A stretch of 64,000 bases of DNA from DAOUJH01 sp965248955 (GCA_965248955.1 OZ252212.1:372001-436000), one strand, 5' to 3'; counted from the first letter of the stretch, positions 1 through 9,432 are shown. Program-made: numbers and translations. The notes: generated from the letters alone by a model not told the origin.

Positions 1-252
1 GCTCCATCGCTGGACGCCGACTACGAAGGCGAAGAGGCCCTGGGGGTACCTGCCGGTTATGAGCACCGCCCAATAGCCAATGTAGAAGGCGATGAAGCCG
101 GCAATTCCGAGGACGTAGAGAATTATAATGTGGGGAATGAGCAGAAGTCCCTTGATCAGGAAAAGCACCCCAAGGAGCGCCAGCCCTTTGGATGGGGCCT
201 CTGGATAGTCAACCTCGAACCGAACTGGATAGCCGCTGTCTGCTGACTGCAT
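1..252 (-). CDS. DUF4389 membrane protein (C-terminal end outside window)
   Basis: Reading from an ATG at 252 toward the window edge gives 84 open codons. The start is supported by a strong AGGAGG-type ribosome site just upstream (about 259-266). The peptide opens with YPVRFEVDYPE, then has two hydrophobic stretches (about residues 23-40 and 43-62) and the motif GRYPQGLFAFVVGVQRW, which is the pattern of DUF4389 proteins. These are small integral membrane proteins of unknown function, usually 100-250 residues. The gene is therefore incomplete here and its C-terminus lies beyond position 1. The family call is confident; no function can be given. Confidence 0.8.
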   Translation of the reverse strand, partial: MQSADSGYPVRFEVDYPEAPSKGLALLGVLFLIKGLLLIPHIIILYVLGIAGFIAFYIGYWAVLITGRYPQGLFAFVVGVQRWS

Positions 253-977
253 CGCTCTCCTCCTCTTCTGGGTAGACCCTCATTGGGCAGCCGCGCCGCG
301 CCCTGTAGCGGGGGATTATAGCATTGGAGGTAACTTACAGCAATCATATGTACTCGTTCCCCATTTGTCATTCTGCGGCCCAATAAGCCAAAAGAATCCC
401 CGCGCCTGTTTTAAGCCACCGCCGGAGCCGCGCGAAACAAAATTGGGCATGAAACCGGTCTAAAGGGGGGGTCGTATCACTTTTACTACCTTCCAGTTGT
501 TCTACTATTCTAACGAAATAGGCCAAGCCGTTGCCCACCGTTCGTACCATTTTCGCTGCCAGGTTTGTAGGCAGTCAGCGAAAATGAGACTGCAATAATC
601 TCACCCGGGCTTTTGGCAGCCCTATGAGATACTCCACTTACTACCATACGCTGCCATACCCAACTAATGAGCAACCGTCAGAGAGGCGTCATTGGACCAT
701 GACGTACGGTACAGTGGAACACGACCAGAGGCTCGAATCGCCAATGCCCACCCAACAGTTACTCGCGGAACCAAGTCCACTTCCACGAAGCGCCGCTGCA
801 GTCTCTAGCCCGGCCCTCTGCCGCTGCGTCAGAGCGCCATGCGTAGAAGCAGACGCTCCCGGTATATCCTTCCTTAACTAACGCAACCAACGGTGACTGG
901 CGGGCCGGGGCGGCAAGCCACATGACATCGCGCACAGCTAAGTAGTGGCTTGCGCCTGAGGTGCAGTGCGGGAGGTC
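253..977. other. Non-coding gap, no gene recognised
   Basis: About 725 bases between the DUF4389 gene and the formate dehydrogenase. Short open frames exist on both strands, but none has a ribosome site, a recognisable domain or a plausible composition. It must hold the promoter of the DUF4389 gene near its left end. I saw no convincing hairpin, tRNA or repeat. Confidence 0.5.
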
Positions 978-2186
978 TCATCTCCTAAAGCGGGCAGCTT
1001 CGTCAGAACCGCCTGTTGTATCCCCCTCACTGTAAGAATGGGCCCCTGCACCAGCAAGATGGCCGCCTTGCACAATAAGGTATTCGTCTCTGATGGGCCT
1101 GCCTTCGAACCAACACTCCAAGATTTCCCTTACTCCGGCGGCATAACGAGCTTGAGCTGACAACGAAGTGCCCGATGTATGCGGAGTCATTGCATGGTTG
1201 GGCATGGTGCGCCAAGGGTGGTCCTTCGGCGGCGGCTGTGGAAACCAGACGTCACCCGCGTAACCGGCCAACTGGCCATTGTCGAGCGCCCTTACGATTG
1301 CGTCTCTATCGCAAATTTTCCCCCGCGCCGTATTGACCAAATAGGAACCTCGCTTCATCGTGGAGATCAGCTCGTCATTGAAGAGATGCTCCGTTTCCGG
1401 ATGCAGCGGAACATGAATGCTCACAACATCGCAGACTTTGACCAGAGACTCCACGTCGGAATGGAAGGTAAGCCCCAACTCTTCCTCCGTCTGAGTGGGA
1501 AGACGGTGACGGTCCGTGTAGTGCAGCGCTACGTCAAAGGGCTTCATACGCTTCAACACCGCCAGTCCAATACGCCCGCTACCCACCACGCCTACGCTCA
1601 TTCCCTCGATATCATAGGAGCGGGATATAGCGTCCGCTATGTCCCAACCGCCCTGCACAATCAAGTGGTATTGACGAATGTAGTCCCTGACGAGGGCAAG
1701 TATCTGCATAACCGCGTGTTCTGCAACACTGATGCTATTGCAATAAGTGACTTCACAAACAGTTATGTTCCGATCGATCGCCGCCCTCAAATCAACGTGG
1801 TCAGAACCGATTCCGGCAGTAATTGCCAGCCGCAAGTTGGGGGCCTTCGCTATCCGATCCGCAGTAAGGTAAGCGGGCCAGAAAGGCTGCGATATTACCA
1901 CGTCAGCATCGACAACTTCCTTTTCGAAGGCCGAATCGTAACCATCTTTATCGGCCGTAACAACCAGCCTGTGACCACGGCTCTCCACGAATTTTCGCAG
2001 TCCCAAGCCGCCTGAAATCGATCCGAGAAGTTCTCCAGGGACGAAGTCGACCGCGCTTGGCGAAGGCATAGTCTGTCCACCCGGGTATGCTGCCAGTACA
2101 GGTATGTCCTCTCGCGCGTATCGCGGTGGATAGCCCTCAACAGGGTCATCATAAAGTACACAGACTATTTTCTGTTCAGACTCCAT
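978..2186 (-). CDS. fdh: NAD-dependent formate dehydrogenase
   Basis: Cofactor-free D-2-hydroxyacid-dehydrogenase-type enzyme that oxidises formate to CO2 and reduces NAD+ in the cytoplasm. The 402-residue length equals the well studied Pseudomonas enzyme, and similarity runs end to end. Key residues align: the substrate-pocket Ile126 and Asn150 (TYCNS), the Rossmann motif GSGRIG, the NAD-selecting Asp225 (YTDRHR), Arg288 (NTARGK) and the catalytic His336 (TPHTSGT). The C-terminal signature EYLIVQGG is present. The ATG at 2186 follows GGAGAATAG. The gene lies downstream of the CODH-like operon on the same strand but 385 bases away, so it probably has its own promoter. It would give the cell NADH from formate. 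Confidence 0.95.
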   Translation of the reverse strand: MESEQKIVCVLYDDPVEGYPPRYAREDIPVLAAYPGGQTMPSPSAVDFVPGELLGSISGGLGLRKFVESRGHRLVVTADKDGYDSAFEKEVVDADVVISQPFWPAYLTADRIAKAPNLRLAITAGIGSDHVDLRAAIDRNITVCEVTYCNSISVAEHAVMQILALVRDYIRQYHLIVQGGWDIADAISRSYDIEGMSVGVVGSGRIGLAVLKRMKPFDVALHYTDRHRLPTQTEEELGLTFHSDVESLVKVCDVVSIHVPLHPETEHLFNDELISTMKRGSYLVNTARGKICDRDAIVRALDNGQLAGYAGDVWFPQPPPKDHPWRTMPNHAMTPHTSGTSLSAQARYAAGVREILECWFEGRPIRDEYLIVQGGHLAGAGAHSYSEGDTTGGSDEAARFRR

Positions 2187-2571
2187 CTATTCTCCAATCT
2201 CCGCTAACTGCGGATTCAACCGCTCTTCTTTCAATCCTGGCTGCCAATCACTCAAGTCAAGTCTATCTTGGTGATGTACAACAATCAATTCAATCGATGT
2301 GGCAGAATACGTCATGACCTGTTCACGTCTCTAGATAGGCATTCAATCAGGAAGAGAAAAGCTGATGGGAAGAGACGAATCTATAGTCTGACGGCGTCGA
2401 CTGGGACGTGCGGACACCTATGTCGGCGCTTCTTCCTACGCCTTCAGCGTTCCGGCCGACGCCGAGGTAGGAGCCGTCGTGGGAGGCGTCTCGGCCACCG
2501 GAGACCCCGCTGGGGAACCAAAGGGGAGCACATGATGCTAGCGTGACCCTCAAGCCTAGGTCTACCCTATC
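2187..2571. other. Non-coding gap upstream of formate dehydrogenase
   Basis: 385 bases between the end of the coxE-like gene and the formate dehydrogenase start, both on the minus strand. Open frames here are short and look like noise. A weak imperfect hairpin (GACGCC/GGCGTC around 2460-2490) may help end the cox transcript, but it lacks a clear T-run. The formate dehydrogenase promoter should be here; I could not identify it with confidence. Confidence 0.4.
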
Positions 2572-3939
2572 CTACGCTCCACGCTCCCCGGAGCCACGCC
2601 CCCACATTGGGTGGCGGAAGGAAGGATTCGCACCCGCGTGCCACGACCGCTGGCCCGGCGGCGCGGTCACAACCTCCGCCGTCTCAGCCACCGATGGGGG
2701 GACCTGCCTGCGCACCGGCCAGCTCGTCGTCAGGCCGTTCAAGTGACGCGCTAGGTCTAGCAGCGCCGCCAGGTTATGCACCGGTAGCAGGTCGTCGAGG
2801 TAGGGAGCAGCGGCCCGCATGCCCTGTGTCAACGGCTCATAGTCCTCAGCTCCAGCCAGGGGGTTCAGCCATATCAAGCGCCGGCAGCTCCGTTGCAGGC
2901 GCGCCATCTCATCGCTGAGAGCTTCGGGCTCGCCGCGGTCCCAGCCGTCGGACACGATGAGCACAATGGAGCCCCAGCCCAGCGTCCTACGCGCCCATAT
3001 GAAGTTGAACTCCCTGATCGCCGCCCCGATGCGCGTCCCACCCGACCAGTCCGGCACCGCCTTGGCAACCTCACCCACGGCCTGGTCTATGTCCCGCTGC
3101 CCCAATTGCTTGGTAATGCGGGTCAGTCTCGTTGCGAACAGGAACGCCTCCACCTGGCTTCCCAGGCCCGAGTAGAGGCTGTGGATGAAATGGAGCAGCA
3201 TCCGGGTGTACCGCTCCATGGAGCCACTGACGTCGCAAATGACTACTAGCCGGCGGGCCTTCTCCTTGCGCCGCCGGGTCTTCAGGCGCAAGAGCTCGCC
3301 CCCGTACTGCGCGCTATACCGCAGCGTCCTCCGGACGTCCAGCCTTGGCCCATTCCCACGTTCCTGCCGACGGGTGAGCCTCAGGCCGGGATTCCACTGG
3401 AGCGAGGCCATCAACTGCCTTGCCTGCCGCACCTCTTCCGGCGTGAACTCGGCGAAGTCCTTATCCCGAAGCACCTCTCTCGCGCTGAACGTCCGCGTCA
3501 GGTCGATGCGGTCGTACTGCTCCTCTGCGTCCTGGTCCTCTGAATTGGAGCCATCGTCCGGGCGTCCCGGCGGAGGCGGGCCGGCCTCCACTCTTCGATA
3601 ACGACGCTGCTCGCCCATGGAGCGCAGGTCTAGCGACGACATGCGGTCCTTGCGCTGGCGCCAGAACACCTCAAACGCCTCGTCGAACAGCGGAAGATCG
3701 TCCTTGCGGTGCACCAGAAGCGTACGCAGCGCGGACCACACGTCCATCCGGCGCGTCATGCCGATGTCCTCCAGCACGCGGACGGCGTCCACCATGCGCC
3801 CCTCGTGAACATTGAGTCCTAGGCGCCTCAGCAGGTAGCCAAACAGCAGAATATTGTGGAGAATGTGACCGGACCGGTCGCTAGCCACGCCTGCCACCGC
3901 GACGTGTCCCGCGCTGCAACGCCCGGTTGAGCAGGGCAC
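2572..3939 (-). CDS. coxE: CoxE-like von Willebrand factor A domain protein
   Basis: Metal-dependent VWA protein of the CoxE family. With a MoxR-type ATPase such proteins are thought to help insert or mature the molybdenum-copper centre of CODH-like hydroxylases. The C-terminal half carries the MIDAS motif DVSGSM (Asp236, Ser238, Ser240), then SGGT and VSDGWD, which complete a metal site. The N-terminal half has the charged, low-complexity middle usual for the family. It is the last gene of the coxS-L-M-D-E operon. The start is uncertain: a GTG at 3939 overlaps the ATPase gene by 59 bases and has GGGGAG upstream; GTGs at 3897 or 3888 would shorten the overlap. Confidence 0.85.
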   Translation of the reverse strand: MPCSTGRCSAGHVAVAGVASDRSGHILHNILLFGYLLRRLGLNVHEGRMVDAVRVLEDIGMTRRMDVWSALRTLLVHRKDDLPLFDEAFEVFWRQRKDRMSSLDLRSMGEQRRYRRVEAGPPPPGRPDDGSNSEDQDAEEQYDRIDLTRTFSAREVLRDKDFAEFTPEEVRQARQLMASLQWNPGLRLTRRQERGNGPRLDVRRTLRYSAQYGGELLRLKTRRRKEKARRLVVICDVSGSMERYTRMLLHFIHSLYSGLGSQVEAFLFATRLTRITKQLGQRDIDQAVGEVAKAVPDWSGGTRIGAAIREFNFIWARRTLGWGSIVLIVSDGWDRGEPEALSDEMARLQRSCRRLIWLNPLAGAEDYEPLTQGMRAAAPYLDDLLPVHNLAALLDLARHLNGLTTSWPVRRQVPPSVAETAEVVTAPPGQRSWHAGANPSFRHPMWGRGSGERGA

Positions 3940-4816
3940 GGGTCTGCTCTCCCCGCACCATCTGCACGTCCTCTCGGTACTTCAGCATGACGCCCAACGT
4001 ATCGTCTATCACCGACGGGCTAAGCTTATTCTCGTTCAGGCTAACCAGCGCCGCCGTCCAGTCCAGGGTTTCAGCAACACCCGGGACCTTGTAAAGCTCA
4101 GTTGCCCGTAACTCCTGCACGAAGGAGGTTACCTGCGCAGCCAGCGTCTGACTCGCTGTCGGGACCTTGCTACGCACGATCTGCATCTCTTTTTCAAGGT
4201 CCGGGTAATCGATCCAGTAATACAGACACCGGCGCTTCAGAGCATCGTGGATTTCACGGGTCCGGTTGGAGGTGATGACCACCACCGGCGGCTCATCCGT
4301 CGTGTAAGTACCAACCTCCGGAATGGTTATCTGGAAATCAGACAGCATCTCCAGTAGGTAGCCCTCGAACTCTTCGTCGGCGCGGTCAAGCTCGTCTATC
4401 AGCAGCACCGTCGGGCCCGCGCCCTCAAGCGCCTGGAGGAGTGGTCGCTTTATCAGGAACTCCTCGCTGAACAGCTCCCGCTCCGCATCCTTCCGGTCAA
4501 CGCCGCCCGAGGCCTCCAGCAGTCTGATGTGCAGCAACTGGCGAGAATAGTTCCACTCGTAGACCGCCTGGCTCACGTCCAGCCCCTCGTAGCATTGCAT
4601 CCGGATGAGGCGTGCCCCCAGCGCGGAGGACAGGGCCTTTGCCACCTCCGTCTTGCCGACGCCCGCCTCTCCTTCTAGGAACAACGGGCGTTTGAGCTGC
4701 AATGCCAGGTAGATTGACATAGCCAACGCCCGGTCGGCGACGTACAGCTCGTTGCGAAGCGCGGCCTGCAGTTCATCAACCGAAGCTGGCATGGAAGTGA
4801 CGGTAGTCTGCTCCAA
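3881..4816 (-). CDS. coxD: MoxR-family AAA+ ATPase (CoxD-like)
   Basis: AAA+ ATPase expected to act as a chaperone for maturation of the neighbouring molybdenum hydroxylase, working with the CoxE-like VWA protein. Walker A GEAGVGKT is at residues 49-56 and Walker B LLIDELDRAD near 138-147; a sensor-1 type ITSNRTRE and an Arg-finger region RRCLYYWIDYPD follow. The length (311) suits MoxR/CoxD. Start choice: a TTG at 4816 has AGAGGA upstream; an ATG at 4792 (residue 9) is the alternative and would lose no domain. It lies 51 bases after coxM and overlaps the next gene. Confidence 0.9.
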   Translation of the reverse strand: MEQTTVTSMPASVDELQAALRNELYVADRALAMSIYLALQLKRPLFLEGEAGVGKTEVAKALSSALGARLIRMQCYEGLDVSQAVYEWNYSRQLLHIRLLEASGGVDRKDAERELFSEEFLIKRPLLQALEGAGPTVLLIDELDRADEEFEGYLLEMLSDFQITIPEVGTYTTDEPPVVVITSNRTREIHDALKRRCLYYWIDYPDLEKEMQIVRSKVPTASQTLAAQVTSFVQELRATELYKVPGVAETLDWTAALVSLNENKLSPSVIDDTLGVMLKYREDVQMVRGEQTRALLNRALQRGTRRGGRRG

Positions 4817-4867
4817 CTTCTGAGTCCTCTATGGCCTTGTGTCTATCCCGGATGCGCCAGAGACGCC

Positions 4868-5734
4868 CTAACCTGCCCGTGACGCGGCAATTCCAAGAGC
4901 GCGGCGCAGGTACACCGCCGCCATCGCCCTCCTGTACTCGTCCGAGGCGAAGATGTCACTCATGGGGTCGCCGGTCAAGTCGCTTGCAAGCGCCGCGGCC
5001 GCCGCGGCCAGCGCGCCATCGCCCAGGTCAGACCCAACCAGCGCCGCCTCCACGGACGAAGCCCTAGTCGGCGTTGTCTCGACGCCGCCAATCACCACGC
5101 TTGCTGATGAGCAGCTTCCCCCCTGGACAGCGACGATTGCCGCGGCTCCGACCACGGCGTAGCGCGAAGCTGGATGGGGGAACTTGACGTAGGCGGATCC
5201 GGCACCGGAAGGAAGGGAGGGAACCGACACACTGGTGAGAATCTCGTTCTCCTCCAGTACGTTCTCCAGCAGCCCCGTAGCGAAATCGGACGCCACTATA
5301 CTGCGCTCCCCGCCTGGCCCGCTCACATTATAGGTCGCGCCCAGAGCAGTAAGGGCCGTTGGCGGGTCGGACGCCGGGTCGCCGTGAGACACATTCCCCC
5401 CTATTGTGCCGCGGTTGCGCACTGCGGGGTCTCCCACCATCCCCGTAGCCTCCGCAAGCACCGGCGCGTGCTGCCTGACGAGGTCGCTCGACGCGATCTC
5501 CGCGAATGTCGTCAGCGCGCCGATGGAAAGCGCGCCGCCGTTCGCAGTGATGCCCTTGAGTGCCTCAATGTGCCCGATATCCACAAGCGCGGCGGGCATC
5601 GCCAGGCGCAGCTTCATCGCTGGAATCAGGCTGTGGCCGCCGGCCAGCACCATCGCGCCCTCATTGCCGGCTAACAACTGCACCGCCTCGGCCACCGAGC
5701 CGGCGCGATGGTAGGTTGTGTTTGCTGGATACAT
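4868..5734 (-). CDS. coxM: CODH-like medium subunit, FAD-binding (CoxM type)
   Basis: Flavoprotein subunit of the xanthine-oxidase/CODH superfamily; it passes electrons from the iron-sulfur subunit through FAD to the quinone or other acceptor. FAD motifs AGGHSLIP (about residues 31-38) and TIGGN (about 110) are intact, and the C-terminal CO_deh_flav_C-like region follows. I start it at the ATG at 5734, two bases after the coxL stop; a further upstream frame adds 13 residues inside coxL and is unlikely. That gives 288 residues, the usual size. Third gene of the operon. Confidence 0.92.
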   Translation of the reverse strand: MYPANTTYHRAGSVAEAVQLLAGNEGAMVLAGGHSLIPAMKLRLAMPAALVDIGHIEALKGITANGGALSIGALTTFAEIASSDLVRQHAPVLAEATGMVGDPAVRNRGTIGGNVSHGDPASDPPTALTALGATYNVSGPGGERSIVASDFATGLLENVLEENEILTSVSVPSLPSGAGSAYVKFPHPASRYAVVGAAAIVAVQGGSCSSASVVIGGVETTPTRASSVEAALVGSDLGDGALAAAAAALASDLTGDPMSDIFASDEYRRAMAAVYLRRALGIAASRAG

Positions 5735-5736
5735 GG

Positions 5737-8091
5737 CTAGCCTCCGTTCCGCGCTTCCTGGACAGCCCGCCACACCTTCTCGGGCGTCAAAGGCATGTCA
5801 ATTCGAGTAATCCCAAGCGGCCGCAGTGCGTCCATCGCCGCGTTGTAGACCGTGGGCGTCGAGGCAATGGTGCCGGCCTCGCCCACGCCCTTCACCCCCA
5901 GCGGATGGTGAGGCGACGGCGTGGTGTTGGACCGCACCTCTATGTCCGGCAGGCCGTCGGCCCGAGGCAGGGCGTAGTCCAGCATAGTGCCAGTGAGAGG
6001 CTGGCCGTCGTCGTCATAGACTACCCCCTCCCAAAGCACCGGCCCCACTCCCTGAGCCACTCCGCCGTGCACTTGGCCCTCGACGATCATCGGGTTTATC
6101 TGCACGCCGCAATCGTCGACCGCGTAGTACTTTTGCAGATCGATCTGGCCCGTAGCCGGATCCACCTCGACCACCGCCAGGTGCGCGCCGAAGGGGTAGG
6201 TGAAGTTCGGCGGGTCGTAGAACGCGCTGGCCTCAAGGCCCGGCTCCATGCCCTCCGGCATGTCCCAGGCCACGTTGGCCATGAGCGCAATGTCCTGTAT
6301 CGTCTTGTGCTGGTCGGGCGACCCCCTCACGAAGAAGCGGCCATCCTCGTACTCGATGTCCTCCGTCGCGGCCTCCAGCAGGTGTGCCGCCAGCGCCTTC
6401 GATTTCTCCTTTATCTTGCGTGTCGCCAGCGTTACCGCCGCGCCGGACACAGCTGTTGTCCGGCTCCCGTACGTCCCCCAGCCCATCGGCGTCAGGTCGG
6501 TGTCCCCGTGGATGACCTCAACGTCGTCCACGTCCACACCCACCTCCCCCGCCACAATCTGGGCGAAGGTGGTCTCCTCCCCCTGGCCGTGCGGCGAAGA
6601 TCCGATCATCACGTTCACCTTGCCCGTGGGGTGGAAGCGAACGATGGCGCTCTCCCAGAGCCCACCCTGGAAGCCGACCGCGCCCGCCACCTGGGAAGGC
6701 CCAAGGCCGCATATCTCCACGTACGTGGATACGCCGATGCCGACGTAGCGGCCCTCCTGCCGCGCCCGCTCCTGCTCCGCGCGGAGCGACGAGTAGCCCG
6801 CAGCGTTCAGACAGGTGTCCAGTGTTGCCTCGTAGTCACCGCTGTCGTAAGTGATGCCTGTCGCAACGTCGTGCCCGTTCTCAAACTTGGGGATCAGGTT
6901 CTTCCGGCGCACGTCCACCGGGTCCATACCCAGCTTCGCCGCCAGAAGGTCTACAAGACGCTCTATCAGCGTCGTAGCCTCCGGACGACCGGCGCCGCGG
7001 TAGGCGTCCACCGGAGTCCCGTTGTTGAACACGCCGTAGATTGTCCCGCTGATGTTCGGAATGTCGTATGCGCCCGAATACATCAGCCCGTGGAGGATGG
7101 TCGGGACGCCCGGGCTCGCGGTCGAGAGATATGCGCCAAGACCCGCGTACACCGTCGTGCGGAGGCCCGTTATCTTCCCGTCTGCAGTGGCCGCCATCTC
7201 CACCTCTTCGACGTGATCGCGGCCCTGGGTAGTAATCAGGTAGTTCTCGCTCCGAGTCTCAGTCCATTTCACCGGTATGCCCAGACGCATTGAGCAGAAC
7301 GACGCGATAGCCTCGTCCGGGTAGAACGGGATCTTGCTCCCGAATCCTCCGCCAACCTCCGGCGCGATCACCCGTATCCTGTGCTCCGGGACTCCCGTCA
7401 CGACCGACGTGAGGAACCGCGCGATGTGCGGGTTCTGCGACGTGCTCCAGAGCGTCAGTTCGCCCGTAGGGGCAACCCACTGAGCGATAGCCGAGCGCGG
7501 CTCCATCGCGTTGGCGATAAGCCTCGGCAGCGTGATGACGTCGCTGACGGTAACGTCCGCCTCCGCGAAGGCCGCGTCCGCGTCACCTCCGGCCACTGCC
7601 CACGTGAAAGCGATGTTATTGGGGGCGTCGTCGTGAAGCTGCGGCGCGCCGTCCTGGGCAGCCTCCTTCGGGTTGAGGACGGCGTCCATCGGCTCATACT
7701 CCACCTCTATGTACTCCAGAGCGTCCTCGGCCTGATACCGGGTCTCCGCAACCACCACCGCAACCGCGTCACCGACGTACCGCACCCTGTCCTTGGCAAT
7801 GGCGGGATGCGCAGGTGTCTTCAGGTCGGAGTTGGGAATCAGCCACGCGCAGGGTATCCCGTTAAGCGCCCCCTCCGTGTCTGCACCCGTGTAAACTGCG
7901 ATAACGCCCGGCTGGTTGACCACTCCGCTGGTGTCCACCGACTTGATTGCGGCGTGGGCGTACATGCTGCGAAGAATCGCCGCGTGCGCCATGCCAGGCA
8001 GCTTGATATCGTCCGTGTAGGAGGCCAGGCCCGTGATGAGCCTCGGGTCCTCGCGGCGACGTATGCCGGAACTGAATACTCGTGTAGTCAT
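5737..8091 (-). CDS. coxL: Molybdopterin large subunit, form II CODH-like
   Basis: Catalytic subunit of a molybdenum hydroxylase, 784 residues, the normal length. The active-site loop reads AYRGAGR (363-369). True aerobic CO dehydrogenase (form I) has AYxCSFR with the copper-binding cysteine. AYRGAGR marks form II, whose physiological substrate is debated and may not be CO. Other cofactor motifs are present: VGGGFGSK, QGEETTFAQ and the catalytic glutamate Glu738 in GVGEAG. Arrangement coxS-coxL-coxM is the one typical of form II operons (form I is commonly M-S-L). The ATG at 8091 lies 3 bases after coxS. The substrate cannot be read from sequence. Confidence 0.93.
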   Translation of the reverse strand: MTTRVFSSGIRRREDPRLITGLASYTDDIKLPGMAHAAILRSMYAHAAIKSVDTSGVVNQPGVIAVYTGADTEGALNGIPCAWLIPNSDLKTPAHPAIAKDRVRYVGDAVAVVVAETRYQAEDALEYIEVEYEPMDAVLNPKEAAQDGAPQLHDDAPNNIAFTWAVAGGDADAAFAEADVTVSDVITLPRLIANAMEPRSAIAQWVAPTGELTLWSTSQNPHIARFLTSVVTGVPEHRIRVIAPEVGGGFGSKIPFYPDEAIASFCSMRLGIPVKWTETRSENYLITTQGRDHVEEVEMAATADGKITGLRTTVYAGLGAYLSTASPGVPTILHGLMYSGAYDIPNISGTIYGVFNNGTPVDAYRGAGRPEATTLIERLVDLLAAKLGMDPVDVRRKNLIPKFENGHDVATGITYDSGDYEATLDTCLNAAGYSSLRAEQERARQEGRYVGIGVSTYVEICGLGPSQVAGAVGFQGGLWESAIVRFHPTGKVNVMIGSSPHGQGEETTFAQIVAGEVGVDVDDVEVIHGDTDLTPMGWGTYGSRTTAVSGAAVTLATRKIKEKSKALAAHLLEAATEDIEYEDGRFFVRGSPDQHKTIQDIALMANVAWDMPEGMEPGLEASAFYDPPNFTYPFGAHLAVVEVDPATGQIDLQKYYAVDDCGVQINPMIVEGQVHGGVAQGVGPVLWEGVVYDDDGQPLTGTMLDYALPRADGLPDIEVRSNTTPSPHHPLGVKGVGEAGTIASTPTVYNAAMDALRPLGITRIDMPLTPEKVWRAVQEARNGG

Positions 8092-8094
8092 GGC

Positions 8095-8568
8095 CTAACC
8101 GCCTTTCATCGCTTCGGCGGCCTCTTCGACCGCCCGCACGATATTCTGGTATCCGGTGCACCGGCAGATGTTGCCCTCCAGCCCGTGGCGAATCTCCTCT
8201 CGCGTCGGCGAGGGGTTGGTCCGGAGCAACTCCTCTGCCGCCATTATCATTCCAGGCGTACAGAACCCGCATTGCAAGCCGTGCTTGTTCCAGAACGCCT
8301 CCTGTAGCGGATGCAGGTCGACCCCGTCCGAGATCCCCTCAATGGTCCTGACGGAGCTACCCGACGCCTGAACGGTGAGCACCGTGCACGCCTTCGCCGC
8401 TGCACCGTCCAGCTGCACCGTACATGAACCGCACTGGCTTGTGTCGCATCCCACTTTCGTGCCAGTCAGCCCTGCGTCCTCCCGGATGAAGTGAACGAGC
8501 AACTGGCGCGGCTCAACCTCCCCGCTATAAGCCTTTCCGTTGATGGTAATCTCCACTGGGACTTTCAC
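8095..8568 (-). CDS. coxS: CODH-like small subunit, two [2Fe-2S] clusters (CoxS type)
   Basis: Iron-sulfur subunit that carries electrons between the molybdenum site and FAD. The N-terminal plant-ferredoxin-type cluster is bound by Cys41, 46, 49 and 61; the C-terminal cluster by Cys100, 103, 135 and 137 (QCGFCTPG, NICRCTGY). All eight ligands are present, and 157 residues is standard. Translation starts at a GTG (8568) preceded by a GGGGGTG ribosome site. First gene of the operon; its promoter must lie in 8569-8755, shared head to head with coxG. Confidence 0.95.
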   Translation of the reverse strand: MKVPVEITINGKAYSGEVEPRQLLVHFIREDAGLTGTKVGCDTSQCGSCTVQLDGAAAKACTVLTVQASGSSVRTIEGISDGVDLHPLQEAFWNKHGLQCGFCTPGMIMAAEELLRTNPSPTREEIRHGLEGNICRCTGYQNIVRAVEEAAEAMKGG

Positions 8569-8755
8569 AATGCATCACCCCCTTGACGCACTATTTTGGG
8601 CTTGGCGCACCTATGCCCTAGTCGCTGGAAGTGTAGCAAATACCGCCTGCATTGACAAGGTAATTCACGCCTTCCGACGGCACTTTGCCGTGCCATATCG
8701 AGGTTCTGCAAAGCGCCCCTCGCACAGGACACGGGCTCCGTGCTATATTTCTTCC

Positions 8756-9190
8756 ATGAAGCTGAACGGGATATACAAGTTCGACGCCGACCGAGAACGC
8801 GTCTGGGACGCCCTCCTCGACCCCGATGTCGTGAGCGAGTGTATCTCGGGCGTCCAGAAGTTCACCACCGTCTCGCCCGACAGCTACGAGATCGAGATAG
8901 GCATGAAGGTGGGTGTCTTTTCCGGTTCATTCAACGGCACGCTGGAGATCTCGGACAGGAAGCCTCTCTCCTCATACCGGATGAGGGTCACCGGCGCCGG
9001 CCCAATGACAAACCTGACTGGCGAGGCCTTGGTCTCCCTCGCGCCGGAAGGGGACGCTACCTCCGTCACCTTTGACGGCGACGTGACGGTGACCGGCGCG
9101 CTTGCCAGAGTGGGCCAGCGCTTCATGAGCAGCGCAGCCAAGTCTCAATTCGACCGCTTCTTCCAACGCCTCCACGAAAAGCTGGCTTGA
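8756..9190 (+). CDS. coxG: CoxG-type SRPBCC protein
   Basis: 144-residue protein of the START/SRPBCC fold, CoxG subfamily, known to help anchor CO dehydrogenase to the membrane in Oligotropha and found beside many CODH-like operons. The opening MKLNGIYKFDADRERVWDAL, the central GVFSGSFNGTLEI and the C-terminal SQFDRFFQRLHEKL are typical. It is transcribed away from coxS. I start it at the ATG at 8756. A longer open frame from 8540 crosses the promoter region and is unlikely. There is no clear ribosome site: a TATATT box at 8744-8749 lies only 6 bases before the ATG, so the message could be leaderless. Confidence 0.88.
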   Translation: MKLNGIYKFDADRERVWDALLDPDVVSECISGVQKFTTVSPDSYEIEIGMKVGVFSGSFNGTLEISDRKPLSSYRMRVTGAGPMTNLTGEALVSLAPEGDATSVTFDGDVTVTGALARVGQRFMSSAAKSQFDRFFQRLHEKLA

Positions 9191-9360
9191 ACCCGTAGCA
9201 CAGAGCCGTGCGGCACATGAGACAGTGCGAGGCGGAAACCGAGACTCATGGTTGTATACAAATCGACCACCCAAGAGTAGTTCAGTTTTGTGTGTCGACT
9301 GAGAAATGGCAGCTGCTCTTCTGAGAGTCGTAGGCCAGGGTTCGGAGCGGTAGGTCCTGG

Positions 9361-9432
9361 TACCCCTGGGCGGACTCGAACCGCCGCACCTGGCTCCGGA
9401 GGCCAGCGCTCTATCCTCTGAGCTACAGGGGC
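9361..9432 (-). tRNA. tRNA-Arg (anticodon CCG)
   Basis: Reverse-strand cloverleaf: acceptor GCCCCTG/CAGGGGT with a G-T closing pair, D arm with GCTC/GAGC, anticodon stem CTGGC/GCCAG around loop CTCCGGA (anticodon CCG), T arm GGCGG/CCGCC with TTCGAGT. The CCA end is not encoded. It reads the arginine codon CGG. Confidence 0.93.

Noticed and set aside
1179..2015. Plus-strand open frame of 278 codons
   Set aside because: Antisense to the clear formate dehydrogenase; no domain.
5560..7293. Long open frame (577 codons) on the plus strand
   Set aside because: Antisense to coxL, Arg/His-rich, no ribosome site and no domain; a by-product of high GC.
7381..8307. Plus-strand open frame of 308 codons
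   Set aside because: Antisense to coxL/coxS and made open by codon bias only.
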